Source of the DNA: Prosapia bicincta
Taxonomy: Eukaryota; Arthropoda; Insecta; Hemiptera; Cercopidae
Direction: 5' to 3'
Assembly (NCBI GenBank): GCA_036971475.1
Contig: JBAIZL010000006.1
Location: 60,606,398-60,670,397, forward strand
DNA: 64,000 nucleotides
The notes below the pieces were generated by a model. The model saw only the letters and a program-made list of their open reading frames with translations. It made no database searches and had not been told where the DNA came from. Shown in pieces: positions 11,301 to 25,200 of this stretch; within the stretch, counting starts at the first letter, position 1, and every line of letters begins with the position of its first letter. The translations under genes and the position numbers were made by a program.

Positions 11301-14300
11301 TAATGTGTCATAATGTCTTATGACACATTCGAGTTTTAACAAATTTACTAAATTTAAAGTTCCGATAGTCATATCCATTGTTTAAGTTGTTATTGATGTT
11401 GTATTATCTCCTGGTTGTTTGGTCTCTTGCTGCTTGTTTCAAATATACAAAAATTGCTCCAAAAATCTTTTTTACATGATTCATTTTAAGGTTCCCTATT
11501 TAATTTAATTATCAGAAATTCTGTCGATATATCCATTTTTTCATGATTCTAGAAGCATAAGGTTTATAATAACCACATCTGTACAACGTTCCCATATTTG
11601 ACCAAATACAAAGTAAAAATATAAATTCTTTACAGATGCTTTGTAATATGGCATGACATTCAATGGCCTATCTTATTATTTAATCATACATCATTCAGTC
11701 AAATGCAGTTTGTTTAGTGGGAGAGTGCAGACCATGTGCATTATTAGTTCAATCAGACATATTTCTCCATTTTGTCTTCTATTCTTATTGCATAAAAGTA
11801 AACAATGCTTATAAGTGATATATTATTCAGATTTTACATTGAAATATAAGTTGTTAGCAAATACACCTCCATTTATTTAAACCAATAATTTTATAACTTC
11901 TGTCAATTCATAAAATTTTGGGCCTGAGTCTTCAGTGATACTAACATCACTACTACCAAAAAGTTTTTTCTTTGAAATCAATTTAAATTTGGGAAGTTCA
12001 AACAAAAAATAAGAAGTTTCAAAGAGTATAAATTATCATTAAAACTTTTGATTATATAGTGACAATTTCATATTATTTTTCGATGAAATTAATTTTTACT
12101 TATTATTTGAGGGAAGAATATTATTTGTTCCTGCTGATATTTAGAATAGCAGTGATCTCTACAAAACAGACTGTTTCTAATTTCTGACTGAAATATTGAT
12201 TGAAATATTTATCAATTTTTTTCACCATCTTTTGCTATTAGAAGCTGGTGGACAGTACAATAATCTGCTTTGGACCCATGTACTACAGTTTTGTTATAAA
12301 AGAATTCTCATTTAGGTTTAGAATTAATAACAAACTATCCCCTTATATTTGATGAAAAATAAATATTGCTTTTGATGGAATCAAGTGATTATATCAGAGA
12401 TTTCTCTGATATATTTTCTTTAGTTTCAAATCTTGTTATGTAAGCTGTTTGTAAACATGAATTGAGGCTTTTGCATCCTATTTTTGTATCCTATGGTAAC
12501 CTATATTTTCTGATTGAGATGCTAAAATCCATATTTCTCAAAAACTTGTGACTCTTCTCTGTGTATACTGTTATTAAATTCCGTCTATTAGTTCACAGTC
12601 CCCTGATATATATTTTGTACAAATTTTCAATCGTTAAGAAAATAATTTTTTATTCATCTAATCAAGTTCAAATAAATTTTTTTAAACCTATAGTGGAAGA
12701 CAATTGATGTTAATACAGTTTTTCAAATATTTATTTAATAAGTAAATTATAAAATTTGTGGGGTCCAGCCGGATTCAAACTGAGAATCTTCATGTTTGAA
12801 GTCTAGCTTGCTTTGGCACTGCACCAACTTTCCAATACCTAGAAATATATTTGTCAAAGATATATAACAATTTTTCTGCCCATCTGGTTGTCCTTGAAAC
12901 CTCCATTGTACAACCTTAAACTGTTGCCATGGTTACCACACAATGTCGTAAATAGTGCTCTAGGAACTAAAATAATTTTTTTTTGTTAACCTCAGTAGAA
13001 ATTTGCTTTGGTAATATAACTTTATTTTATATTACTTGTTTTTTATTGTAGTTTTCTAAATTTATAATCTTAATTTACCTTAAATGTAGTTTTCCCTAGT
13101 AATAAATACATTTCTGACACTAGTAATATGTTTTATAAAATTTTAAAATAGTTTACTGATTCAGAAAATCAGAATTTTGTGTTTTTGTGTGTTTGTAAAT
13201 TTCATATTGTTTTAGTGTGTTGAGATGTGGTCTTTTTTTGTTGATATGGAAGATTTCTAGGTTATGGTAAATGTCTGTGTATTTATGTCCTGTTTCTTTT
13301 AGGTGATTGTAGAATGCTGAGTTGGTGTTCTGTTTGTGTTCCTCGACTCTTTGTTTGAAGCTGCGATCTGTTTGTCCAATGTAGAATTTGTTGCACTTGT
13401 TGCAGTTTAATTTGTATACACCTGGTGCTTGTAGTTTATCTTTGTTGTTGGTGCCATGTTGTATTTTGTATTGTAACTTTTTATTAGTTTTGTATGCTAT
13501 TTCTATCATGTTTTTTAAAATTTGTGGACTATTTTATTTGATGTTCTGTTTATGTATTGAATTGTGATGTGTTTGTTTTCCCTCTCTGTAGTGGTAATTT
13601 TAATGTTATATTGTATATTGTGCCATAGTTTGTCTATTATTGTGGTGTTGTATCCACTTGAGTACGCTAGATATGTAATGGTGTCTAGTTCTTTGTTTAT
13701 GTTTTCTGTGGTCATTGGAACTCTTTTAAGTCTATGGAGCATGGATCTGAAGGCAGCGTGTTTGTGTTGGATAATAATAAATTTCACCGAATGAACTACA
13801 AAAATTTCAGATTTTAATGTTTCTTAGAGCTATTAAAAAATTCACTTGAATGTTAAAATTTCAAAATAGAAATTGTATTAATGGTAGACAAAACTATATT
13901 AATGGTTGTTATCTATTATTGTCACATGATTTACTAATTTAAAAGTAAAATGCTTATATTATTAAAATAACAAGATGATATTTATTACACATACTAACCC
14001 CATTTATTTTCATTAGTATCAAAGTATAAAATTTTGAGTTAATCAACAAGAAAGTTCACAAAATGATTTTTATATTTAAAAAATATTCCAAAATAAAAAA
14101 ATAGCTTTAAAAAATATAAATTTGTTTTAAATGGGTAGGATTATTAAGAAAATCTATTAAAATGGAATAAGATCACAACATGAGAACTCCATTAAAGTCC
14201 AATAAAAACATTAATTAATGTGTAACAACTATTTTGAAATGGATTAGTTTTAAAAACAAAATACTCACAAAGAAAGATCCATAGTAAGCCAGTGTATTAA

Positions 14301-16099
14301 GCCCTCTAATTACTTTCCCAGTTGTTTTCAGAATTGGTTTAATGTACGACATTGAAGGCCAATTGGCAGATTGCTTATATCGTTGGCGTTTTCTGAGTGC
14401 AATTGCTCTGGTTTTACCTTTTCTTCTATGAGTGTAATCCTTATCTTTGATATTGGTTTTACTTTTCAAGTTTCTCAGTTTTTCATTTTTTAAATATTTT
14501 GATTTATCTGGTTTTCTTTCACCTGGAGAGACAATGTTTTCATTTGTGACTTTTCGCCTATCTGAGGAGTGCTTTTCTTCAGTTTCACTACTTTTACTGT
14601 CTGATTTAGTTTCATCCTTTAGCTGATGTAAGAAGAGAAAAAATTAAATAAGTTTTTATTACTTGATTCCATCTACTAGTTTACAATTATATACTTTAAC
14701 ATATAAAAAACTACTATAAAAAAAGGGTCAAAAACTAAGGGGATTTGATTAAATTAAATAAAGTATGTTAAATGTGAACAACTTAGTAAAACAAGGTAAA
14801 AGTCATTTTTAGCAATTAGAAAATGAAAATGAGAATATTAATGGAAACAAAAAAACCCTTTAAAAAGAAATATTGTTTAACTGTAGACAAATTCTGTGTA
14901 AGAGAGTAGTGAAGCAATTTAACTTGGTGTGCAATGTAACATTGAACAAACTAAATTGATAGAGACAAATTTGGAAGCATTAAAAATGTGGGTTTTTAGA
15001 AGAAAGAAAATTTTTAAACCTTTTAAATCAATTAAATCTATGTTAGAAAGAGATGACAAAGAATAAAATAGAATAAAACTATACAAGAAGAAAACAAATC
15101 ATAAATTGTATAAAATGAAATCGTTCCTTCAAAGTTAAATTGCAGCATGAAGTAGAGCAAAGATACTATCAAATAATTCATAAGAATAAATTGAAAGGAT
15201 ACATAGAACATTGAAGTTTAGAGAAAGATTGGTAGTTACACTTTTGGTATTAACTTGGCAAAAAAAACTACTTACTGATATTTTTCAGCAGACACGTTTC
15301 ACACTAGGTCAGCGCATTATTCAATGCTGTAAGTCACGGACAAGACTGTTGCTCAGGTGTGTTGTGTTGGTATAAGTCTGTGGTGTATTGGTATTCTGTG
15401 ATAGGTTATTGTTCATAGAGTAGTTGTTAATTATGAGTTCAAATGTAGTATTTGATTGTGAGTGTGTTTTATCAGTTAGAATGTGTTATGGATAGTATTT
15501 GCGGTGTTTGTGTATCTCATAGTTTTCTGTTGTGTTTAGTTTGTTGCTTTTTTGATGTAGTGTAGAATTTTTAGATTGATGTCTATATTGGCGTGTGCGA
15601 GTAGTGTGTTTAGTATGGCAAAAGTGTTAGTGTATGGCAAAATGTGATTTGGGTTGAGTATATTTTATGTCTTTTATGTGTTCGTTGTATCTTGTGGTAA
15701 ATGTTCTCACTGTTTGTCCTATGTAAAAATTGGGGCATTTGTTGCAAGTAATCTTGTATACTCTTGCCCTGTCGTGTTTATTCTGGTGTGTTTTTGAACT
15801 GTGTAGGTGTTTTTTAATTGTGTTGGATATTTTAAATGCTACTTTTTATTGAAGTTTGCAGAATGAGGGAGCTATTTTTTGTGATGTGTTGTCGTGATAT
15901 GTAAGTGTTATGTAACACTAGTGCAAAACACTTCTGCAGAAAAATATCAGTATAAAGTGGATTTATTTTGCCAACTCAATACCAAAAGTGTAATTATAGA
16001 AAAACGTCAAGTTGTACAACACAAAAACTGCAAGTGTGGTAAGCATTGGGGAACATGGTCAAGGATGGAAATTAGAAATGTAATTATCAATTGATAGGC

Positions 16100-16196
<97 letters not shown>

Positions 16197-16445
16197 TATG
16201 GTGATATATTTTCTTGTAATATAGTTAATAAATTAAAAATATTTCAAAAACAAGAATACTTTTATTGAATATATCTATTCAAAGCTTTTCGCCGATAAAA
16301 TAGTACCAGCATCTTCAGGAAAATAATTATCTAATAAATTATTAGATAATTATTTTCCTGAAGATGCTGGTACTATTTTATCGGCGAAAAGCTTTGAATT
16401 AATATATTCATTAAAAGTATTCTTGTTTTTGAAATATTTTAAATT

Positions 16446-16488
<43 letters not shown>

Positions 16489-19400
16489 CGAAATTCATTA
16501 AGTTAAGAAGGCTGTTGGTAAAATTATTTGAATTTGTGAAATATCCCTAGCTAGCGCTAGTCTATTGTCACATCTATCGGCCGAAATAAGTTACTATACA
16601 CACCTGCATATCATGAATAAAAATAATTCGAAAGGGGTTCATTGTAAGTAAACCAAGATGTGCCTCGTTCATGGGAGAGAAGCTTCACCTAGACATCCAT
16701 GGACCAGGGAGATTTATGACTAGGAATCCCTGAAAATACAGAAAAACACATGCACCTGTGGGAAAGTTCAACAAATTCCCACGAAGCCAAAAAAGGAAAT
16801 TTGCGGAAGTGTCAAAATTTCATAGGCTAGCCAGAGTTTGAGCGCCATAAGGGAGCCAATCAAATTTGAAGAGGGGATGAAACACAAACGGATACGATCC
16901 AAGAGGATGTTCAGGAAGGACAGTCAATTTTCAGTACTCGAGAGGGTCAAATGGTAGGACTCGAGGAGAAGTAATGTTCAGTTTTTTAGTAAGAAATATC
17001 AAATTCAAACAAAGTAACGTGTCAATTTAAAGTCAAGTGAAGTATAAAGAGGGAGATTAAAGGGTAACAAGTGAGATTAAAATAAGGGAGTGATTAATAA
17101 AGTCAGTTAAGGAATAGAAGCATTTCGAGAAATTAAGAAAAGTGAAATTGATAGGACAGTATTACTAAGTGAATTTGTGTCAAGTGAAGTAGAACAAGGA
17201 ACCACGCAAGTAATAAACAATACATTTATTTTAACTTAAAGCCAACTCTTTAGAGCAACAAACATTAAGAATCTTTTAAACTTTTATAAATTCATTGAAA
17301 AGTCATAGTTAATTGAAATATAAAATTTATCAAACCAAGTGCAGTAACTTATACATGCCCTTAGATAGCAAAAGAAAGTAAATTTAGAATTATAAAAAAA
17401 AAATCAATAGTAAAATAAGAGTCTTGATGCCTATCGGCAAATATTAGAGTTAGTAAAAGAATTATATGAACTACCTGTAAATGCAATATTGATCTCAGGA
17501 TAAAATAAATCTGTAATTATAAAAGCAAGTAGCTGGATTATTAATTTAAATTCCTAAGAGTAAAAATTATCCTGTAGAGAAGCATTAAGTGAAGGTACGT
17601 TATATAACAATTGTCGCCCAAACGTGGATGGCTAAGTTCCGTTATATAACAATTGTCGCTCAACGTGGAAGGCAAGGAACGTTATATATAAAATTGTCGC
17701 CCAACGTGAATGGCTATAGTTCGTTATAATATATATATAAATCAAATAATTTTCTAATTATTTAAACCCGGCAAGCTGGCCTGAGCAACCGGGCGGGTCC
17801 ACAGGTGGCGGATAGTGGGACGGCCTACAGAAATGTAGGTTACCTGTGAATAAGGATTCCGGAAGGTTTCTGAATATGCAGGCCTGGACCAAGGCTATGG
17901 TTCAAAGGTGAGGAATTATCCCTCCTCGTCAGTCTACCGGTTGGGGGCGGTAGAAATAACTGCTCTGACTGGGGAGACTGGGGTAGTTGGGAATTAAGTC
18001 CTCACAATGCTACTCTCACCTCCCGGGTGAACCAAGGGCAATGAGACAGTGAAGTAAGGGCGGGAAACTACCCTAACGACACAGTTGTAAAAAAGAGAGT
18101 AAAGCAGGCTGTTCGCTTCATGAGCAACAGTTAATAATGTCCTGAACTTGGGGTGTGCTTCAAGGTCAGTGACTGAATACCCAATCCAAGGTGGAAGGCA
18201 TCGTGCCGAAGGATGAATGGCTGCAGGGTATAAAATGCAGTTGCACACGATCCCCTTGAGGAACCAGACAAAACCTCACTGTATGTTGTCTTACCAGGGC
18301 AGTGGGGGCTCTGCTCTGGTCGACCGTTATTTCCCCCATACTCGTGGGACTTTAATGGACCAAGTAAGTAAAAGAATTGATTTCGAGACTGCACAGACAG
18401 TGGGAGCCAATGAGACGGCAAACCGCGAGTCTGTAGCAGATGTGTCAACGGCAACCATCACTGGGAGTGCGGGAGCTGCCGACTGCAGAAACCGGTGAAG
18501 TGGCTGTAGAGTTGAGCACGCTGTCTAGTCCTGGGGCTGCTCTGCGGACCCAGGCGACTGCAAATTAAGCAGAACAATGATCAAGATCCTCCAAGTGAAC
18601 CTACAGCATAGCAGGGCGGCGAGTGCTGTCGTGTGTAGGATGCTGGACAGGGGAGAGGTGGACTTGGTTCTCATCCAGGAGCCATGGATTTCTGGAGGAC
18701 GAATATGCGGGCTGGAGACATCTGGAGGTAAGTTGTTGTACGATAAGGACTCCGGTGTTCCCAGGACGTGTATCCTGGTTAGGAGGGGGTTGAGTGCTTT
18801 TGTACTAACGGACTTCTGCTGCAGGGACTTAATAGCAGTGACGGTGGAGCTGCGGGCGGAACCTTGCCACGACATATCTCCCCTTTGACTACGCGGGGGC
18901 TCTACCAACACAAGAGCTGAGGAGGCTGGTCGAGCACTGCGGGGCTGTGGATGAGGAGCTGCTGGTGGGGATGGATGCTAACTCCCATCACACTTCGTGG
19001 GGAAGTACAGGTACCAACACTAGAGGTGAGGAACTTTTAGCTTATCTTAGCTCTAAGAATTTACTAGTCTTAAATCAGGGGGAAGAGCCGACGTTTGTCA
19101 CTAGGGCCAGACAGGAGGTCCTGGACATTACGGCGGCATCGAACCAGACGGCTAGGTATGTACTAAACTGGCATGTGTCGGATGAACCATCTTCTTCTGA
19201 CCACAGACATATTAGGTATGATATCTCTCTAAATCCAACCATGCTTCGGCCAACCAGGGATCCAAGAAGAACAGACTGGGACTCCTACAGGAGGGACCTG
19301 GGAGTTCGGATTGAGGAGGCTGGATTGGAGTATGGTGGGAGGAGAGAGCTAGAAGACTCTGCCGCATTGGTTGGCGAGGCTATAGTAGAATCCTTTACTG

Positions 19401-22236
19401 ATAACTGCCCTCTTAGTGAGGGGAGAAAAGTAGGGGATCCGTCATGGTGGAGCAAGAAGCTAGCCAAACTTCGGAAGACCACCAGGAGACTCTTTAATAG
19501 AGCAAAAAAGAACGGGGAGTGGGACCAGTATAGGAAAACACTAACCGAATACAACAGGGCAATTAGAGAAGCACGCAGGAAGTCCTGGAAGGAGTTTTGT
19601 CAAGAGATTGACAAAACTCGGGAAGGGGCACGACTGCATAAAGTGCTATCTAAGGACCCAGTTAACCCGGTGGGGATGCTAAGAACCCCACTGGGAAATA
19701 TAACAAAAACTGCAGGGGAAACTGTGGAAGAATTAATCAGAACACATTTCCCTTCCAGTACCCTGAGGAAACTTGGGGGAGCAGACACTGAACCAGTTGC
19801 CAAACTCTCCACAAGACGTGGTAAGAGGGAGGACTGGGAAGTGGCAAGGAGGATAGTAACTCCACAAAGGGTAAGATGGGCTATTGGCACATTTAAACCC
19901 TACAAATCTCCAGGTCCAGATGGGATCTATCCTGTGCTGCTGCAGCAGGGAATGGATTTGCTGGTACTGGTACTTACTAAATTATACAGGCTAAGCATTG
20001 CTTTAGGGCATGTGCCGGCAGCCTGGAAAGCTAGTAAGGTGGTCTTTATACCTAAGCCCACCGGTAACCAATCGGAAGGGAAAGGATACAGACCTATTAC
20101 ACTCATGTCCTTTGTTCTTAAGGGACTTGAAAAACTGGTTGATAGGCATATTAGGGGGGGTGCTTTGGCCATAAAACCACTGCATTGGAACCAGTATGCT
20201 TATCAACCGGGGAAATCCTGCGAGGGAGCTCTCCATCAAGTGGTTGGTAGGATTGAGCAAATGATCGCCAAGAAAGGTTGTGCCATAGGTGCCTTCCTCG
20301 ACATTGAAGGGGCTTTCAATAACCCCTCAGTGGAGACGATGGTAAGTGGTGCAAGACGTCATGGAGTGGATGCAACCACTTGTGGTTGGATAAGTTCCAT
20401 GTTAACAAACAGAAGCATTTCTGTAGAGGTGGCAGGGGAGGTCAGAAGGGCGGAGACAAGTCTGGGCTGTGCACAGGGGGGGTTCTCTCTCCTCTGTTGT
20501 GGTGCCTAGTGGTTGACAACCTTATTGAACTCCTGAATGAACAGGGGTACTTCTGTCTAGGATATGCGGACGACATAGTTGTTTTGATCCTGGGCAGATT
20601 CCCTGATACAGTCCTTGAGGTAATCAGAAATCCTCTACGACTGATTGAAGAGTGGTGTAAAAAGGAGAACCTTAGGGTAAATCCAAAAAAGACTGCTCTC
20701 ATTAACTTCACCAGACAGCGAAAAGATCTGACGACCAGGATGCCCCGCTTGTTTGGTGAATACCTTGAGTTTGTGGGGGAGGTGAAGTACCTGGGAGTTA
20801 CTCTGGACAGGAAACTCACCTGGAACCCACATCTTGAGAGGACAGTTAACAGGGCCAAAAGGGCACTGATGACTGTGAGAAGAATGGTGGGTAAGAAATG
20901 GGGACTGAAGCCATCAATGATGCACTGGATGTATCTGAGGGTGATAAGACCTATGATTACCTATGGAGCTCTGGTGTGGTGGACAAAGGCCAACCAGGCA
21001 CAGACAAGAGCTAAACTGAGCTCTATCCAGAGATTGGCCTGTCTGTGCACACTGGGAGCGATGTCAACTACACCAGGTGCAGCAATGGAAGTAATGCTTA
21101 ACCTCCCGCCCCTTGAGCTTGTCCTTAGGGGAGAGGCGAGGCTAGCGGCATGGAGATTGCGCAACTCGAGCAACTGGGCTAACCTCCCAGATGTCTCGGG
21201 ACATATGAGTATCGAGTGCGTGGTCAAAGAACCCGTCTTGGAAATGGGCAGCGACCACATTACTCGAATGTTTGCACCTGACCAGGTACACCAAACTGTG
21301 ATGGAATGGTCAGGGACATTAACATCGGGAGCTCAGATCTGGTACACAGATGGCTCCAAGATGGACTTCGGCACTGGAGCGGGGGTGTATTGTAAAACCC
21401 CAAGGGTAGAACTAGTTTCTTCCTTGGGGAGGCATACCTCTGTCTTTCAGGCCGAAGTATATGCTATAAATGCCTGTCTGGGAGAGATAGCGAGAAGGGA
21501 AACACATGGGACCCGGATTGCTATTTTCTCCGACAGTCAGGCAGCAATTAAGGCACTAAACGGACACGTGGTCACCTCGGCCATAGTCAGGGAGTGCCTA
21601 ATTAACCTACAAGCTCTGGCAAGGCACAATCAAGTCATGATAGGTTGGGTGCCAGGGCATAGGGGAATACTTGGAAATGAAGCCGCAGATGCGCTGGCCA
21701 GGGAGGGGTCTTCGACTCCCCTGATTGGACCGGAGCCTGCGGTAGGTATTTCCAAATCCATGGTCAGGATGACAGTGCGAAGGTGGATGGCTGAATGACA
21801 CTGTGAGCACTGGATCAGGGCCGAAGGGATGAGACACAGCAAGCTAACCCTTAGGAAACCTTCCTTGGGGCTGCAGAAGAGTCTCATCTATCTGTCTAGG
21901 CAGGAATTAAGGATAGCCACAGGTCTACTCACGGGACACTGTGGACTAAGGAAATATTTGCATAAAATGGGTATCTACAAGGATGAGCCAGTGTGCAGAT
22001 TATGCGGGCAGGAACTCGAGACTGCCACACACATTATTTACAGATGTGAAGTACTTGCTGAGAGGCGCTTCAACCTCTTTGGTGATGGAACGGCTTCGGT
22101 GGATGCTGAAGGTAAAACTCTAGTCAGGAGACTCCTAAACCTGGTAAGAGGAAAGGGGTTATTTGACTAGATCAGGGAGGTAAGTACAATATACCTTAAG
22201 GTAGCAGTGCTTCAAGCAATTCAAACCCGCTCCCAA

Positions 22237-22272
<36 letters not shown>

Positions 22273-25200
22273 ATTTAAAAATAGTAGGCCTACAGCAAAT
22301 TTTGGAAATATTTATTGAACTGTTTAGAATGAGCAAATATTTTTCTTAAAAAACATAATTTTATTGAATCCAGAATAAATAAACATATGTATAAATAAAT
22401 AATTTCTTTAAATACTATACTTACATGTGAATTTGGGCCCTCTGTAGTATGGCCATTCTCCTTGTACCTTGGTGTAGAAGTCTGAAAAGATAAAGTTAAA
22501 ATTAACCCTAAGTGTACATTATGTTCAATAATAAAGAAATAAAACCCAAATGTGCAAGAAATATAAACTAGTATATTACCTGTATGTGGTTTGATGATGT
22601 TAATTATATTTTTAAGTGTGTGTAAAGGTATTTATACCAATTTGAAACATGAAATATGTTTTTTTTTTGAATTTTGTAGTCCATTACGTTTGGTGAATCT
22701 AAATTAATCACTTTAACAATTGAATTGTAAAAGGGAAAAATGAAATATGTAATAATTATACTTATGGTATATTTTGAAACAGCTTATGTTTTAGTGTAAT
22801 TTAATACTTGCAGTTTTTGTGTTGTACATCTTGAGGGGTTTTTTCTATAAATTAATACTTTTGGTAACATTTAGCAAAAAAAACCACTACTTACTGATAT
22901 TTTTCAGCAGACGAGTTTCACACTAGGTCAGTGCATTGAACAATGGACTTATATAGTGCATGCTTTTGCTGAAAAATATCAGTAAGTAGTGTTCTTTTTT
23001 ACCAAGTGCCAAGTGTTACCAAAAGTAGTAATTTTGTAATTTATTATTCCATGATAAAATATTTTAAATGTTTTTATTACTGTGCATTGTTTTAGTTACT
23101 AGAAGGACTAAATGAAGTATCCATTTAGTACAAACGGATGATCCTAAAGTAAAAATGTTGTGACTTAATAATATACTCTCAGATAAAGATCAAATCTAAC
23201 CATGTCTGTACATTTTATATTTGTTAACAATACTATTCATTATTGAATATCATTCATTATTTTAATAGATTAATAATATTCAATAATTGAATACTTAATA
23301 AATGTTTTAAATATTTTAGTAGAAGTAATATTAAAATACAGGTATACTAAGTATACAGGTAACCTGTATACTATAGTTAAATAATACATAATTAAGTGAA
23401 TACTTAAGAGCTTACTTGCTGATGCGTTTTGAAATAATTTTTCTTTTTTAATCACTTAAACAATAGTTTATGACTATCTGAACTTTAAATGTTGTAAATT
23501 TTTTAAAACTTACTGAGACAGAACGTTTTCGATCGCTATGTGCTGATCTTCATCAGTCTTCTGCTTGGAGATGTCGGATCAAGTGGTGACGGTTTTAAAG
23601 GTAGGTTTTCGATAGTATCAAAGAGTATGTGTGATTTATATTGTGTTTGTTCGTTTAATATGTTTGTACTTTGTGTTTTTGTGTGTCTGTAAATTTCATA
23701 TTGTTCTAGTGTGTTGAGATGTGGTCATTTTTTGTTTTATGAAGCTAAGTGAGTAGAGGAACAATTGTTTCGAAACACGTCAGCAAGTAAGCTCTAAAGT
23801 ATTCACTTAGTTACATATTATTTAATTATAGTTTAATCAGAGAATTCAAGATGATTACAACAAGCAATTTTAATATTAAAATGTTTAAAAAATCAAACAC
23901 AAAGTTTTTATCAATTTGGAAATTTTAGATCATGCATTAAACATATAGATGTGTTAAATAGTCATTTCTATCTATGGATTAAAATCATCTTTTTGGTATG
24001 AGTAGAAAGTTTGAGTACATGTCTGGAATCAGAGAAGCTTCATACCAAAGAACTTCATTCACCTGATCCCTTACAAGATGTTATTTATTTGTTAAATGCA
24101 GGAAATTAAGTTGGACAGGTAGTGCACCCAGAATTGAAAGATTTTCTATTGTTTTATGTAAACACCTGCAACAAATTATGTCTATAGAAAGCCTAAAGAA
24201 GGATGTTATTAGGATTTAACCTTTTAATTAGTGACAGAAACATGATACTGTTTGTATATAAGTGACAAATATTGAGTGTTTGCTATGAGTTTTTAGGTTT
24301 CGTTATCATGCCAATACAATATAAAAACAAATATTTTATGATTTTAATAACACGTGCATATGTTACTGTAACATTGTTCTACACATTTATGTTGTCTGTA
24401 AAGATAGCAGAAAATTGTAATATTTATACAATGTTTTTAGCATTTGTTAAATCCATCCTCACGTGAGCTACTAGTAATCACTAAACACTTTTAAATGTTT
24501 TAAACTTGCCTATAGTAGAAACTTTGAGATCAGTTACGGTCTGAGTTGACAATTGGCCAAGTGTTTAATGTTTTTAGATTAAAGTTTTAAGTAATTGTTC
24601 TTGTACCAATATTTTTAGGAAGAGTAGTAGAATATTGATTATCTGAATGATTGTGATCAACTAAAATATTGGTTAAATAAATTACTATATGAACTAGAAT
24701 TTAGGAGTTTGGTGGTAGATATGGAGCAAACCTTGCACTAACAGCAGGATCGTACCCTTTGCTTGTATTCCTGGTGTCATTTTTGTTGTTCACAATGGCA
24801 AAGGGGCTAAGAGACTAAAAGTGAAATCATTATTTTTTAAACTTCAAAGTTTTAAACATTTTTTCCTAAAGTTTAGCAAACTTTATTGTATTAAATACTA
24901 ATTTATGTAAGGTATGTATTCTATTAGTAATACATGGGATAAAAATGTAGACAGTTGAACATCACTGTTTCTATAATTCATATAGCTCTGTAGTCAGTTA
25001 TCTGACCACCAATTATTTTGTATAATAAATGGTCCAAAGTTAATAAGTTATCTTAACTTATTAAGGATAAATAATAATAGATCATTGTCTTAGAGTTTGT
25101 ACACGTAACCAATAAATACCTTGGAAAGAAATTTTTACTTATTAGAATATTTTGCATAAAAGAAACAATTGTTTTAATAAAATGTGTGTTGTTTTATTTG

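Larger units (their letters stand above)
17767..22268 (+). mobile_element. Non-LTR retrotransposon (R1/LOA/I-like), complete ends, broken ORF
   Basis: A 4.5-kb GC-richer insert sits in intron 5, antisense to the host gene. An 11-bp target duplication (17756-17766, 22269-22279) and a poly(A) tail of about 30 (22240-22270) mark insertion by target-primed reverse transcription. An 810-bp structured leader precedes one long broken frame: AP endonuclease, reverse transcriptase, RNase H, CCHC-type tail. RNase H after RT is typical of the I/LOA side of LINEs; R1 is an alternative. No separate ORF1 is seen, so it is either absent or deleted. Composition differs sharply from the flanks, consistent with a fairly recent insertion. 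Confidence 0.9.

Noticed and set aside
13564..13794. 76-codon plus-strand frame rich in Leu/Val
   Set aside because: Antisense of the PLE reverse-transcriptase tail.
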